Assembly (NCBI RefSeq): GCF_000321225.1
Contig: NW_004450287.1
Location: 48,702-112,701, forward strand
Length of the DNA stretch: 64,000 nucleotides
Origin: Odobenus rosmarus divergens
Taxonomy: Eukaryota; Chordata; Mammalia; Carnivora; Odobenidae
Reading direction: 5' to 3'
Shown: piece by piece, positions 1-11,335 of the stretch
How positions within the stretch are numbered: position 1 is the stretch's first letter
Layout: every line of letters begins with the position of its first letter
The notes under the pieces: generated by a model
Databases searched by the model: none
What the model saw: the letters and a program-made list of their open reading frames with translations, nothing else
Told to the model about the DNA's origin: nothing
Made by a program: the position numbers and the translations under genes

Positions 1-116
1 GGAGAAGCAGGCTTCCCACTGAGCAGGGAGCCCGATGCGGGGCTTGATCCCAGGACCCTGGGATCATGACGTGAGCCAAAGGCAGACACCCAACGACTGA
101 GCCACCCAGGCACCCC
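1..116 (-). mobile_element. Can-SINE, partial at window edge
   Basis: The reverse complement reads as the tRNA-derived head and body of a carnivore SINE: a GGGGTGCCTGGGTGGCTCAG-like start at 116, then GGTCATGATCC and CCCTGCTCAGTGGGAAGCC. The 3' tail of the element (A-rich, CT-rich stretch) lies left of the window, so it is cut by the window edge rather than truncated in the genome. Assignment to the Can-SINE (tRNA-Lys derived, L1-mobilised) family is established knowledge matched by eye. Confidence 0.93.
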
Positions 117-1003
117 CTTAATTTATTTTCTAAACAGACTCATGTACTGGAACTAATCTATGTGCTTGGACATTTCTAAGGGACATATATCAGCCCCCAA
201 TATATCAAATTTGTAACAGTTGTGCATAGAAGAAATGAGCTATTTTGTGAGGGCTTGAGATTCTCATTGAAAGAAGTTTCCAAGTAATGGCTTGCCAACT
301 TCTTGGTAAATATATTGTAACAATTCAACATTATCTAAAAAATAGGACCCTGGATTATACACAAAGCATTAGATATTCCCTTAAATGAGTAAGCAGGGAT
401 CCGTTTCTTGACAAATTCATCCCTTTTCTTCACACAACAAACTTTAAAAAAAAATCAACTTACTCTAGGCTAAGCTTAGGGAACACATAATATAAACATA
501 TTTAGAGCTTGTCTCTGCCCTTCTAGAAGCTATATTTTATGTCAAAGATAAATATGAACATATATTAATTAGTTACAGAATTACATAGTAAGAGCTACAA
601 AGAGCTATACACAAAATGCCAGGAAATTAATGTTGAAAAATTCACCTAGATGTAAAATTTAAGGAAAGAGAGGATGCAGATCTGTGGGTGGATTCATTAT
701 AGAGAGTGCACCATGAGAATAGCAGCAGAGACAAACGGCACAAGATTGGGCAGATGTGGAAAATGGCATTCCCGTTCTTTAGTAAAAGCTCAGGCTTTCT
801 TATTCCATCCAGATTCTGAGGAAAACAAAGGCTTGGGTTTGTCTTGTTAAACCCAACAACCATTGCTGTCTTTTACTGTTGTTTGGTTATGTGTTCGCTT
901 TGCTACATTCAAGTTCCCGTGTTGGTTGATGCTTCTGGGATAATGTCTGGGAAAAGAAAGAAAAGGAAACAAGACTGGCAGGTGGTGGAAGACTGGGGCA
1001 GAG

Positions 1004-1005
<2 letters not shown>
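117..1005. other. Unassigned AT-rich sequence
   Basis: I recognise no repeat family, exon or RNA here. Short open frames are flanked by stops and have no family resemblance. It may be unique DNA or a repeat too old to read by eye. Confidence 0.4.

Positions 1006-1042
<37 letters not shown>
1006..1042. repeat. (GT)n microsatellite, about 18 units
   Basis: An uninterrupted GT dinucleotide run. Any open frame through it encodes an artificial Val-Cys (or His-Thr on the other strand) run and is not a protein. Pure runs of this length are usually length-polymorphic. Confidence 0.98.
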
Positions 1043-1044
<2 letters not shown>

Positions 1045-3959
1045 GAGATATTATATTCTTCTTCTTCTTTGTGGATCCCAGAACGTGGGAGTTTGTCACA
1101 AATTGCTAATAGCCTTGAGACCTAACGCTTCAGTGGTAGAGTGTGTCTTGCTAGTGTCAACTACGAAAAGTGGCAGAGCTGAAATAAAGCAAAAAGTATT
1201 AATTTGGGATCTCAGAATTGTAATTTGGGGAGCTCAGATTTGAGTAGCACCCCAAATTGTGTCCTCTAGGGAGCAAAAGTCAAGAGTTTTAGAAAACAAA
1301 AAGGAATGTTTGTGTGTGTTGTTTCCAAAGCATTTTGATTGATGTTGGTGGCAGAAAACTAAACTTGGTTGAATATAACTAGCTACTAAACCTATCACCA
1401 AGCAGTCTCTTACAGTGGCAAAGCTGCAGGTGTCTGGGCAGAGTCTTTGGAATAATTGCAGTGTGGCCCAGTTCAAAGTTCATGGTTTCATCCGGTTAGG
1501 ACATGATAAGGCCCACCTCATTAATGACCCCCGGTTCCATTTTTAAACTCCTGGACATAAGTGATCTCTTTCCATTTCACCTTTCACTCTAAGTGACTTG
1601 TGGAGAAGTCCCCTGCTAGTCTACATTAAATCCAATTTAACATTCTTTTATTCTGGCAGCAAAAAAACAACTTTGAATCCTGCTGAAGTATAATGCAACC
1701 AGCAGTGATCCAGTCTCTTGCAATATACACAGTATTGGCAACGTGCCCCATTCACAATTGCCCACAAAAGGGGAGAAAAGATTCTGGCCCAACCTTGTAT
1801 TTATAATTGAAACCTAGCAAGGGTTGCTCTGTGAGGGTTTTTCATCTTGTAAATCCACGTCCATCTGGGCCAAAAGATAAAACTTTACATAGATCATATA
1901 AATGGCACACACGGATTATACTCCAGAATTGTCATTAAAAGGCTTTTTACCAAGTTGGAGATGCTCAGTATCATCCAAATGTTGCCACTACCCTGTGACT
2001 TCTTCCATAATTAAATTACAATCTGAGAACTTCAACAAGCCTGAGTTAAATTAGTACCATTGTTTGTTTTTCCTTTGTCTTGTCAAAAGGAAGATTAATG
2101 TGAAGTATTTTCTGCACTCAATATAGCTTCTCTTACAGAAATGTGGTACCTGGATCAAAATTCCATTTAGATGCAGAGAAACTCACTAGTGTGTGATGAA
2201 CTTTCACCTTTCCTCCAGTTTCCCTTGCCTTTAATTTTTTTTTCCCAAGTAACTACTTACACTGTTTAACCCTCCACCCTCCCCTCTCCTGTGATGCTGA
2301 ATACTATAATCTTGAGTCTCATTGCATAGGTGGAAACAAAAAGAGTTTGCAAAGGTGGAAGCTAAGAGAAAATACCCATTTTATAAATGGAATCACTAAG
2401 AAGCAGTGCTTATTGCTGGGTAATAGCACAGAACCTTTAAATCACAGAAATTAGAGACAGGAGACCCATCAGGTCACCTTGTCCACCTCCTATAGCAGCT
2501 TTATGTATTTTGTGTGAGATGACATGAACAGTGAAGCATTTCTAGCAGCCCTAGGGAGACTCCATTCTTCGGTAATACATCTTCCTGTTGAGAAAATGTC
2601 GCCGAGAGCAGTCCAGTTTTTCTTTTGCCTAATATCACATTGTTCTGGTTTGCTACATCCTTTTAAAATGCAACCACACTTTTGCTCCTCCATCTTTAAA
2701 ACCTACAGCCTTGTAATACTGCATTAGTCTGTCTTCCTTTGTAATTATTGAGCCAAGCTATACAAATTTGCCTGTTAAAATACTAATTTATAAATCAGTC
2801 CCCATTGCTAATTCCATTGCTTTTCTAAAGGATTATCCATTGCACTCCCATTCACTTTGATTCAGGAATTGTTTCCCATAATTTCATTGTGTATGGGTGT
2901 TTATAGAATCCAGAAGTTTTGCTTAATTTTTATTGAAGATGAACATGGTTTTCAAGCCAGTGAGTGGACCTCACAGTTCTGTTAAGATTCAGAGAAATTT
3001 GCTGCCAGCTCCCAAAGTCATGATTTATTTTTCTCCAAGACATCATCAAGTTTAATATCCCACAAATCTAAATACTTCTTAGAGTATCGGGCTATCCAAG
3101 TATGTATCTGAATAAACATTGTCATTTAATACTTCTTTCTCTGGACAAAACCAGAGGATAGCTATGTGACAGACACTTTCTTGAATGAGTTATTCCTTCT
3201 ATATGAATTTTAAAATGTCATGCATTACACTACCTTCTCTAAGATAAAACTTCACATTCTGCAGTTATAAAACCCCTACTTATCCTAGTTTGGAAAATGG
3301 AGAGATAATCTCTACTCAAGGTGTTTGGGTGGGTAAAAAGTCAGTTGACTCTCATTCTAAGATACCCCATAACGGAAAAGGGAGAGGCTCTTGTAATTAT
3401 TTCTGCTTCTTCCACCAGCACCACCATCAACACTACCGTGTTGGCCTCAAGTGCCAAACAGCTCACTGTGGAATAGCCTGGCCCAAGCATGGATGAACAG
3501 TCTTTCTCACGATGCCCCAGGGCTAGGCTACAACATTTAAACAATATGGTAATAAAGACTTGGGCAACTATAGAGACATATATACAGAGAATTGGCATGC
3601 AGATTATAACTTGAATTCTTGGAACTGTAGCTCTTATTCCATATTAGTTTTCAGCCGATCTCCATTTAGGGATTTGCTGTTTCACTCAGGTGCCCAAAAC
3701 ATGGGCATTACGATGTCTCAAACTTAAGACTCTTCTGACCCCAAGAAGGGTGATGTTGAGAGAAAGAGTTACTTATCTGGAGTTACTTACCCTCTGGAGA
3801 CTTGACTGATGGTAGGAGCTGGACTCTTGCCCATACATGACAGTTGAACAGTGATGATAAACTTATTTGACTTCTTTCAGAGGGGATCAGAATACTCTTG
3901 TGCCAATAAAACAAAATAAAACAAAGACTCCAGTGAAACTTGTCTCAGCTTGCATTGCT
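1043..3959. other. Unassigned sequence, about 2.9 kb
   Basis: No SINE, L1, LTR or simple repeat is recognised, apart from a short CTT run at 1057-1070. A piece at about 2450-2500 faintly resembles the AGTCCAACCTCCT motif of old tRNA-derived repeats, but not well enough to call. No splice-flanked open frame of coding character was seen. Confidence 0.4.
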
Positions 3960-4066
3960 ACAAAAGGAAAGAAGGGAGAGGGGAGGAATTGTCAGAGCAG
4001 GGGCAGAGAGAGAAGATCAGGGGAGAGAGGAGGCTGGTAGGTCTGGAGAGAGAGAGGGGACAGAGA
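3960..4066. repeat. GA-rich low-complexity tract
   Basis: About 100 bp of almost pure purine (GGGAGAGGGGAGGA, AGAGAGAGAGGGGA) directly abutting a MIR relic on its right. It is compositional low complexity rather than a clean tandem repeat. Confidence 0.75.
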
Positions 4067-4210
4067 ATTAGTGCTTTGAATGCTTACTATGCAGGTACAC
4101 ACCTGATGTGCATTATCTTAGTCACTTATTACTGAAACCATTTCCAGGTAGGTAGATGCAAAACAGGTCTGTCTGACTCCCTGGCTCATACCTTTCCACC
4201 CTGCCAATGC
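4066..4210 (-). mobile_element. MIR SINE relic with internal gap
   Basis: It reads as the complement of MIR: a GCTTACTATG-type 3' part at 4078-4090, GTGCATTATCTTA, then CCAGGTAGGT. It then jumps to GGTCTGTCTGACTCCCTGGCTCATAC, the complement of the MIR 5' region. The middle of the MIR (the CAGTTTCCTCATCTG core) is missing, so this copy has an internal deletion. Confidence 0.6.
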
Positions 4211-5087
4211 TGCACTATTTTTCAAAGACATGAGATTAATGAGACAATAATGTTGGCAAAGTGTTCCAATTTCCTTTGAGAAAAAAAGCCATAAAGTTTT
4301 ATTGTTATTGTTACTTTCATTATTGAAGCTCAGTGAATGCTTTACTAGTGCCATTGATGTAACTAATATTACTCTCATTTATTTCATTTAGGGAAATAAA
4401 GTCTAAAAATAAGAACAAGCATATTTATTGGGATTTAGATTCAGCCAGTTATCTAGTTCAACTGCCGCTTTCTGCAAATCAGGATCGTAAGGACTAAATC
4501 TATGACTAAGGTCGTAGAGGGTGTTAGGGGCAAATTGAGAACCATAACCCAATAGGTGCTCTTTCTAATGCTTGCTTCTCCCAAGAAGTAAGAAAGGGGT
4601 GGCTTCAGGTGAATGTCCCCGAAACATTCAGTCTTCTAACTCTCTAATTGTTAAAGAATGAATGCAGTAATAAATCCTCTCCTTGTTGGTAGAAATAACA
4701 ATGGGCTTGATTCAGATAATTGGCTTTCCCAAGGAGACATTTTTTCCCCTTTTCTATGAAAAAGAGTTAATTGTGCTAATTATGAAAAACAAAATTATGC
4801 AAAGGACAGGGAGGCATTGTAAAAGGACATGGCATTATGCACACATTCAATTCCACACAAGAACACGGGCATGACTACTTTCCTTTTGCCATTTTTTAAA
4901 GTCTCTATACTGGGAAATAATTCAGTTTCCTCCCAAAAGTTGCAATTATGCTCAATAATCACTAGCTAGAACTGTAATTTGAGACTGGAAGAATGAGAAC
5001 TTGACCTGTTTTTAATGTGGTCATTATGTGTAGTCATAATTTGCCTTATCTTGGACTTTATTATGTTCAGATTTTTCAACATGTTCC
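4211..5087. other. Unassigned sequence
   Basis: No repeat or gene is recognised. The stretch is AT-rich with short stop-bounded frames only. Confidence 0.4.
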
Positions 5088-5107
5088 CTCTCTCTCTCTC
5101 TCTCTCT
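5088..5107. repeat. (CT)n microsatellite, about 10 units
   Basis: A short pure CT run flanked by unrelated sequence. Confidence 0.95.
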
Positions 5108-5194
5108 GTTTAATTAGTAAAATTCTGCATTTGTTTGGTCCCGGGTCCTGACTGGACCGTAAGCAAAAAGGAATGGCCATGTGATCCCCCTCCT

Positions 5195-5312
5195 GTTTTC
5201 AGAGAAGAAAACTGAGGTCTAGAGAAAGCAAGTGCCCCCACTGAAGTCCCATAATTAGTTAGCAGTACTTGAAATTTAATCTAGGTCCTCTGCCACTGTA
5301 CTATTCTTTCAT
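5195..5312 (-). mobile_element. MIR SINE relic
   Basis: It reads as the complement of the MIR core: GAGAAGAAAACTGAGGTCTAG, then AGAAAGCAAGTGCCC, AATTAGTTAGCAGTAC, and GAAATTTAATCTAGGTCCTCTGCC. It is strongly diverged, as expected for this pre-eutherian family. Confidence 0.75.
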
Positions 5313-5717
5313 TTCATTGATGATAAGTTTGGATAAACAAGCCTTTTAATTTATTTTACCTTGATTTTCTCTAATCTTTTCCCTAAAAGGACAATATAAA
5401 AAGGAGAGAGGAAATTCTCTACTGTCTGTGGCTGAGGCTAGGGAAGGTAGAAAGCACCCAGTAGCCTTGGCTATTCCTTTCTGTGTCCTTGTATGTGCTA
5501 CAACTGTGGAATTGCAAAACTAAACCTATGCATTGCATGAGGCCAGCAACTATTATATAGCCATACATATATCTTGGGATAAAAACTCACTTAATGCAGA
5601 ATCCACAAGGGTGAATTATTCTTCATTGTAATCTGTAAGGCATTTCTCTATCAGCATCTTCCAAAGTTCTCTTTTCCTTTCTCAATCTTGCTACAGAAAG
5701 TGCCCAGTACCTGCTTG
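5313..5717. other. Unassigned sequence
   Basis: No recognised repeat or gene. Confidence 0.4.
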
Positions 5718-5752
5718 TTATTTATTTATTTATTTACTTACTTACTTATTTT
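5718..5752. repeat. (TTTA)n/(TTAC)n tetranucleotide repeat
   Basis: Four to five TTTA units pass into TTAC units, then TTAT. It sits 8 bp left of a CA microsatellite, making a compound microsatellite. Confidence 0.9.
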
Positions 5753-5759
5753 GGTACTT

Positions 5760-5790
<31 letters not shown>
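5760..5790. repeat. (CA)n microsatellite, 15 units
   Basis: A pure CA run following the TTTA/TTAC tract. Confidence 0.98.
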
Positions 5791-5791
<1 letters not shown>

Positions 5792-6014
5792 TAATGCCCA
5801 TCAGTACTTTCTTCCTCTACACACTCCTATCCACTTTCCCAGGAATCTTGTTTTCTTTAACTAACCTACTTTCCAAAGTGAGCAGTTTATTACTTTACAT
5901 GAGGGAGCATTTTAATTTTCCTGGCTAAAATTAATACAGCATCTAAGGAAGAGTAGATGCTAAGAATATCTGTTGACTGGATTGACTGTATTTGGTGATG
6001 AGTTTAATAGTCAT
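5791..6014. other. Unassigned sequence
   Basis: No recognised element. Confidence 0.4.
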
Positions 6015-6720
6015 TTTCTTAGTATCTACAATAGATCAGGCTTTGTGGAAGGGGGGAGAGCCCCTGTGATTAAAGAACTGACTGTAGTCTAATGGAAGAG
6101 ATGAGCAGGTAAATAGAAAAACAGTGCCTCTGATAAACGTCGTTAAGAGATAGGAACAAAGCATGGTGGAATCACTGAAGGGAGAATGACAAATACTCTA
6201 AGGGAGTCACAAAGATCTTGCAGAAGTATTACACTTGAGTTGAATCTTAAAAGACAACTAAGATTCGGTCAGGATCATAGTGGGGAAAAAGCTTTCAGGC
6301 TTGTGGGAAGACTTGGACGTCAGAGTCACTTGGCCTATTTGCCAAACATTCAGTTCAGGGTGGCAGGAGCATTGAGGGAGGTGGCAGGAGACAGTATGGG
6401 GTGGGACCAGAGTTTGAAAAATCTTGTATGTTATACTGGGGAGTTTGGGTTTTATTCTGTGGGTACTAGATAATGAACAGAGGCTTTCAACCTGATAAGT
6501 AACGTGATCTTTTTTTTTTTTTCTTTTGAAGAAAGGAAACCTAGAGATGATATGTAAGGGTCGTGGCAGAGAGTCTAGTTGGGGAGCCTTTTCAATAGCT
6601 CAAGTGAGATATGATGAGGACTCTCAGTGGCAGTGGAGATGGGGAATGGAGGTCCTTTAAGTATGTGCCCAGGCTTTGATGACTGGGAGGGGAGTTGCAC
6701 AGGACTGAGGTTGCTATGGT
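6015..6720 (-). mobile_element. LINE-2 3' region relic
   Basis: On the minus strand it carries the L2 3' region. On the plus strand, successive landmarks of the L2 complement appear in order: GTGATTAAAGAACTGAC..GTAGTCTAATGGAAGAGA, ACTTGAGTTGAATCTTAAA, GGTGGCAGGAGCATTGAGGG, TATACTGGGGAGTTTGGGTT, AACCTGATAAGTAACGTGATC, and TTTCAATAGCTCAAGTGAG. A poly-T run interrupts it at about 6510-6521. No reading frame survives. Confidence 0.7.
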
Positions 6721-6794
6721 GGTAAGTCGCTAAATCACTGTGAGAACACAGGATGCAGGTAAAATTTTTATTCAACATGCCTTTCATGGATTGT

Positions 6795-6900
6795 CTTCCA
6801 TGTATCAGGAGCTGCCTAGGATTGAGAAATAGTTCCTACCATAAGGGATCTCAGTGTTTAGTGGGTGGGGACGTAAGATTAAAAAGCTAATTATGTTGCG
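6795..6900 (-). mobile_element. LINE-2 3' end fragment
   Basis: CCATGTATCAGGAGCTGCCTA, TTCCTACCATAAGGGATCT and TTTAGTGGGTGGGGACG match the complement of the L2 3' terminus (the GTGCCTGGCAC..CTCCATGAGGGCAG zone). It is probably a second L2 copy or a rearranged part of the one just left of it. Confidence 0.6.
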
Positions 6901-6909
6901 GTAAATGTA

Positions 6910-7530
6910 GTAATGACTAATAATGTCCAACCTTTGAAGTGATTACTATGTGCTAGACATGTGTGTTAGTCCCTTCAGGCTGTTATAATAAAGTAACAGA
7001 GACTGGGTAGCTCTAACAACAGAAATTCATTTCACACAGTTCTGGAGGCTGGTAAAGTCCAAGATCAAGCACTGGTAGATTCCATATCTGGTGAGGTCAT
7101 GCTTTCTGATTTGCGATAGCTGTCTTCTCATTGTATTTTCACATGGTGGAGAGCAGAGAGACAGAGACAGAAAGTATGTTCTCTAATGTCTTTTTTTAAA
7201 AAAGCATTAATTCCATTCATGAAGGCTTCAACCTCATGATCTAATTACCTCCCAAAGGCCCATATCCTAATACTATCACTTTGGGGATTTTAGATTTCAA
7301 GATGTGAGGTTTGGGGAACACATTCAATACATTGCAACACTTTCCTAAATATTTTATATGAACAACTTCTTTTAATTTTTATAACAACCTTAAAAAGGAG
7401 ATGCCATCATTATCCCCACTTTACATGTGACAAAGTGAAGCACAGAGAGCTTAGGCAACTTGTCCAAAGTCATAGGACTGGTAGTGCTAGAGCTAATATG
7501 TAATCCCAAGCAGTGTGGCCCCAGAGTCCA
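6910..7530 (-). mobile_element. MIR SINE split by a MaLR-type LTR
   Basis: The left part (6925-6960, GATTACTATGTGCTAGACAT) is the complement of the MIR 3' end. After the LTR at 6964-7339 it resumes (ACTTTCCTAAATATTTTATA, CCCACTTTACATG, GCACAGAGAGCTTAGGCAAC, GTAGTGCTAGAGC, CAGAGTCCATG) through the core to the 5' part. The two halves join cleanly, so the LTR landed in a pre-existing MIR. Confidence 0.8.
6964..7339 (-). mobile_element. MaLR/MLT1-type solo LTR
   Basis: About 375 bp beginning TGTTAGTCCCTTCAGGCTGT and ending CATTGCAACA, the complement of a TG..CA-bounded ERVL-MaLR LTR. Family landmarks on the plus strand are CACAGTTCTGGAGGCTGG, TGTATTTTCACATGG, CCTCATGATCTAATTACCTC, CAAAGGCCCATATCCTAAT and GGATTTTAGATTTCAAGATG. 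No internal sequence flanks it, so it is a solo LTR. No perfect 5-bp target duplication remains. Confidence 0.8.
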
Positions 7531-7869
7531 TGGGATTGGACATTAAATACACTTCCTCTCTGATGGAGGTCCATGCAAGATAGACTGTGTGTGAATACAA
7601 GTGTGTTAACAATTTTGTCCTGAATGTGCAATATCTAAGTTGATTTTCCCAGGAGACAATTGAAAATTTGGATTTGAAGCTGGAAATAAACAAAAGCTAA
7701 AAGCATAATTAAAATTCACATAAAATTAAAGCAATGAGAGTGTTTCTCCTGGGGAGAGTATTTGGTGCAAGATTAGAAGGCTCTACTCTGGAAGCCCTAA
7801 CACACAGTGAATGAACAAAGCACAAGCCAACAAATGAAAGAGTAGAAATAGACACAGGATTACTAGACA
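7531..7869. other. Unassigned sequence
   Basis: No recognised repeat or gene. Confidence 0.4.
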
Positions 7870-8130
7870 ATGGAGAGAATGGAATACAGATATCAAGATA
7901 GAATTTCTAGAGAGAGGGAGTAAGTGTGCACAATGCCAAGTGCTACAGGCAAGTTATGTAGGACTTCAATTTAGCAATTGGTTGGATGTAGCAATTGGAC
8001 GATTAGTGATGGTTTTGGTGAGAATGATTTTTATTGTCTGATAGTGAAGATAGCCACACTATAAGAGGTTGAGAACAAAAGGTCATGCAAAGAGTGATTG
8101 ATAATTTGCTTTAAGAAGGTAGTTTTCGAA
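7870..8130 (-). mobile_element. Possible LINE-2 reverse-transcriptase relic
   Basis: GGATGTAGCAATTGGACGAT, TTAGTGATGGTTTTGGTGAGA and GATAGTGAAGATAGCCACACTA resemble the complement of the L2 reverse-transcriptase region in order. Divergence is high and the call depends on recall of the L2 consensus. Confidence 0.4.
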
Positions 8131-10477
8131 AAAAGAAATTTATAGTCTGTTAATGCCAATTATCAGACAGAATTTGGGAACTAGTTTTAAGAAGGTACAG
8201 AGCAGAACAGATCATTGCAGCTACATTCTTCCAGAGGAACAAGTTAACCTGTGGATTGAGGGAGGTCAATCACAGTGTCCATTATTTGTACTTCAACTGT
8301 GTCAGATAGCAACTTAGTGTATCCATAATACACTTTTATTCACTTACGGATTTATTTATTTATTCAAGAAACATTAGTAAGCACTTGCTAAGTGTCACAC
8401 ATGTAGACTGTATAGACATGTGAGTGCTAGTATATGGGATGGAGGAGGAAATGGGTGTCAGGAGAGAAGGTTGACATGGGAAGTCTGCCAGGCATAAGGA
8501 TCAACATTACAAAGCCAGAGGGTGTAAAAGGACATTGCCTATTCATTAAACTGTGTCAAGTGCAGTGAGGATAGAGTTTATGAAAGCTGGGGGGACACAG
8601 TGTTATTATTGGCAGAGGGTAGGAAAGCCAAAATCATGACTTGACCCAAAGGACCTAGATTGGATCAGATTTTATTTTTTTAAATATTAAAAACTGTCTA
8701 TCTACATTACCATATTTTCAGATTAGTACTCGTAATCCTAGCATTGTATCTTGTATTTCTCTCTCTCAAAATATGCATAACCATCATATTTATGAATGTG
8801 GGATACACATTCTATACAGAAGTCATTTTATTAGCAAGTTTTAGTGTTTTTAAGCTGATATTTCAATATTTTATATCACTTATTATTTCTTTTTGATAAC
8901 AGTTGTCCATTGTGAATGAAGAAGGCATTGCTTTCCTGTACAAAGCTGCTGAGAGAGGTGGTTCAAGGAATGGCAGGTTTCTCCTGGGGTCTTGATTCAG
9001 CTTGTGTGATATAACCACCTGTGAAACTCCATGCACTAGAGAAACAGCCAAAACTGAAATGAATATGGCTCTATGAACCCTCTACAGCAAGCATTTTTCA
9101 GGGAGGAGAGTTTTAAAAAAAATGAAGAGAACAAATGCCATAAAAAGGAAAAGTGGAATGAATGGAAGTCAGGGAAAGGCTAGAAAAAGAAGAGGGAGAG
9201 GACGCCAACAGGAAGTTCTGGAAGATGAAGTGCAGAATGAGAACCTCTGTTATAATTGGCTTCATGATGTCATATTTGCATAAACATGAAGTGCTTATTT
9301 TGTTTCTGGTTTTCCTATTGTGGCAGAGGGTGTGTGAAGTGTTAATTTGTTGTAGATTAAAACTTGAAACCCCAAATAGCATTGTTTTATTTGCCTGCGA
9401 TAACCCTTGCCCCCTAAAGAGAGACTGGTGTTCGTCATCTGCTCTAGGACAAATAGCATAAAACAGCAGAAAACTAATACAGACTTTTCAACTTCGAATG
9501 TAAAGTGTATGTATTTATGTAATTGAGATATGACAGGGTTCCCTGAGAAATACAGAAGAGGAGAGAGATAGATATGTTGTTTAGTGGGGGTCATCTTAGA
9601 AGCTGCCTACCACAGCACCCAACCCCATTTGAAGATGGGAAGAAAGGTGTTTCAAGGTGTACTCCAAGGTTCCTGAGAACCCCTTGCACAGCATGTGCCC
9701 TGATGATTCAGGAAACATGGGGGACAGGTACCTGACTTCTAGGCCGGTTGACTTATTAGTAACTAAGAGGCCACATTGGGGCCAGCCTCAACTGTACCAA
9801 TTGTGGAATAATGGAAGGGGAAGACACCTTGAGAAGACCCCATTCAAGACGGCTTTCTGCTAGCAATGAGGGGAACACCTCAGAAAGAGCTTGTGGGTGG
9901 ATTTCCAGATATAGAAGCTGAAAGTGAGGGTGCTTCACCTTGTAAGTTGCCAAACGGGTGGAAGGAGGCATTTCCAACTCTATGAGATTATAACCAGAGG
10001 TTCCCATTGAGGATAGATATTTCTGAGAAATCCATAAAAACATCTATGAGAGAAAAACCAGAGGATAAAATTAAAATTTTACCGGTCTCCTAGGACCTTT
10101 GCTGACCCCTAACCTCTCTGCCCAACCCCAATTTTCACATTCTGAAGAGGCCAGAAGCTAGAGCCAGTAGGAGAGAAATAATAAACCAGGGCGTGTCCCC
10201 GTAAGACAGACTCAAGCTGGGGAATGAAGGTGTTTTTAATTGGCGGAAAGTTGAGGGTTTTAATACTGGATGTTGCTGGTCACATTAATAATTACGTATT
10301 ATTCAGCAGCTAGTGTTAAAGGGAATAATTAGAGAAAACAAAATTGCTTTGCTTGGTATCCTACCACATTTACCTCATCCAATAAGTTGGCATTGTCTTA
10401 TTATATCATTTTCTTCTTATATCTCTTATTATGTCTGAAAGATAAAAAAGTGGCACAATAGGAAGATTCCTCCAATT
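8131..10477. other. Mostly unassigned sequence, about 2.3 kb
   Basis: A short MIR/L2-like 3' end (TTTATTTATTCAAGAAACATTAGTAAGCACTTGC) lies at about 8345-8400 and is too short to assign. Positions 9532-9575 faintly resemble the end of an ERVL LTR. The block 9600-10030 has above-average GC and no family I recognise. No coding evidence. Confidence 0.4.
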
Positions 10478-10580
10478 ATCAAAACGGAGATTGGAGTTTG
10501 ACAGTCAGATCTTTTTATTAGCTGCAATGCCTCTCTGAGCCTTAATTTCCTCATATGTAAAACAAATCAATTTTCCCATT
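10478..10580 (+). mobile_element. MIR SINE fragment
   Basis: GGAGTTTGACAGTCAG, then TGCCTCTCTGAGCCTTAATTTCCTCATATGTAAAAC, is the MIR core in sense orientation with the spacing expected. Only the central part is preserved. Confidence 0.65.
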
Positions 10581-10929
10581 TATTTCACCGAACTTTTAAA
10601 ATTCCTAGTCTTTAGATTATGTTTTATTTTAATGTATCAAAACCTGCTAGAAAAGAATATTCCTCTACGTGATGCCATTTTAGATCATAAGAATCTACAG
10701 TGTAGTTATCAGGTCTCATTTACTATTCTTACCCTCTGGTCGTTGAATACATATGCTTCATCCATGAATCTACTATATTTGTCTTTTGTGAGATTGGACC
10801 ATATTTCTTCAGTGTGCCCTGTTTCTGCATTCTGCATCTTTGAGTTCTTTGAGCTTGTTCCTAATTTTTTAAATCTATAGCAACCTAGCCATTTACCAGG
10901 GACAATAATTTTATATATATAATCTTTTT
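10581..10929. other. Unassigned AT-rich sequence
   Basis: No recognised element. Confidence 0.4.
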
Positions 10930-11335
10930 TTAAACACATATTTAGTAGAATTTATTTTTTATTGCTGTTTTACATTCACAGCACAGTTGAGAGGAAGGTA
11001 CAGAGATTTCCCATATCCTCATGCATAGCCCCAACTTATGCACAGCCTCCCCTGTTTTCAGCATCTCACACCAGACTGGTATATCTGTTAAAATTCATAA
11101 AATTGATTTGTTAAAATTGAATAGTATATTTTGTCAAAATACATTCACAAATCATTGTCTCCTGAAGTCCAAAGTTTACATTAGGTGTTGTACATTCTAT
11201 GGGTTTGGACAAATGTATGGTGACATGTGTCCACCATTACAGGATCATATAAATCATACATACATACATACATCTAGTATACAAATATCCTCTGCTCTAC
11301 CTATTCATCTCTCCTTTTCTTTCAGATGTAGTGTT
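10930..11335 (-). mobile_element. Old LINE-1 (L1M) 3' UTR
   Basis: The complement of an old mammalian L1 3' UTR: TTTTTATTGCTGTTTTACATTC, GAGAGGAAGGTACAGAGAT, CACCAGACTGGTA, TACATTAGGTGTTGTACATT, GGTTTGGACAAATGTATGGTG and CCACCATTACAG. The homologous segment occurs again at 59911-60200. A short CATA tetranucleotide run (11255-11273) has grown inside it. Confidence 0.75.

Noticed and set aside
844..1125. Open frame of 93 codons with a Val-Cys run
   Set aside because: It is a read-through of the GT microsatellite, with an opposite-strand shadow of His-Thr repeats. No domain and no exon context.
8345..8400. MIR or L2 3' end-like segment
   Set aside because: Too short and generic (TTTATTTATTCA plus a GCACTTGC-like end) to assign to either family.
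9532..9575. Possible ERVL LTR end (GACAGGGTTCCCTGAGAAA)
   Set aside because: Only about 40 bp match and the rest of the LTR is not seen. Kept only as a note.
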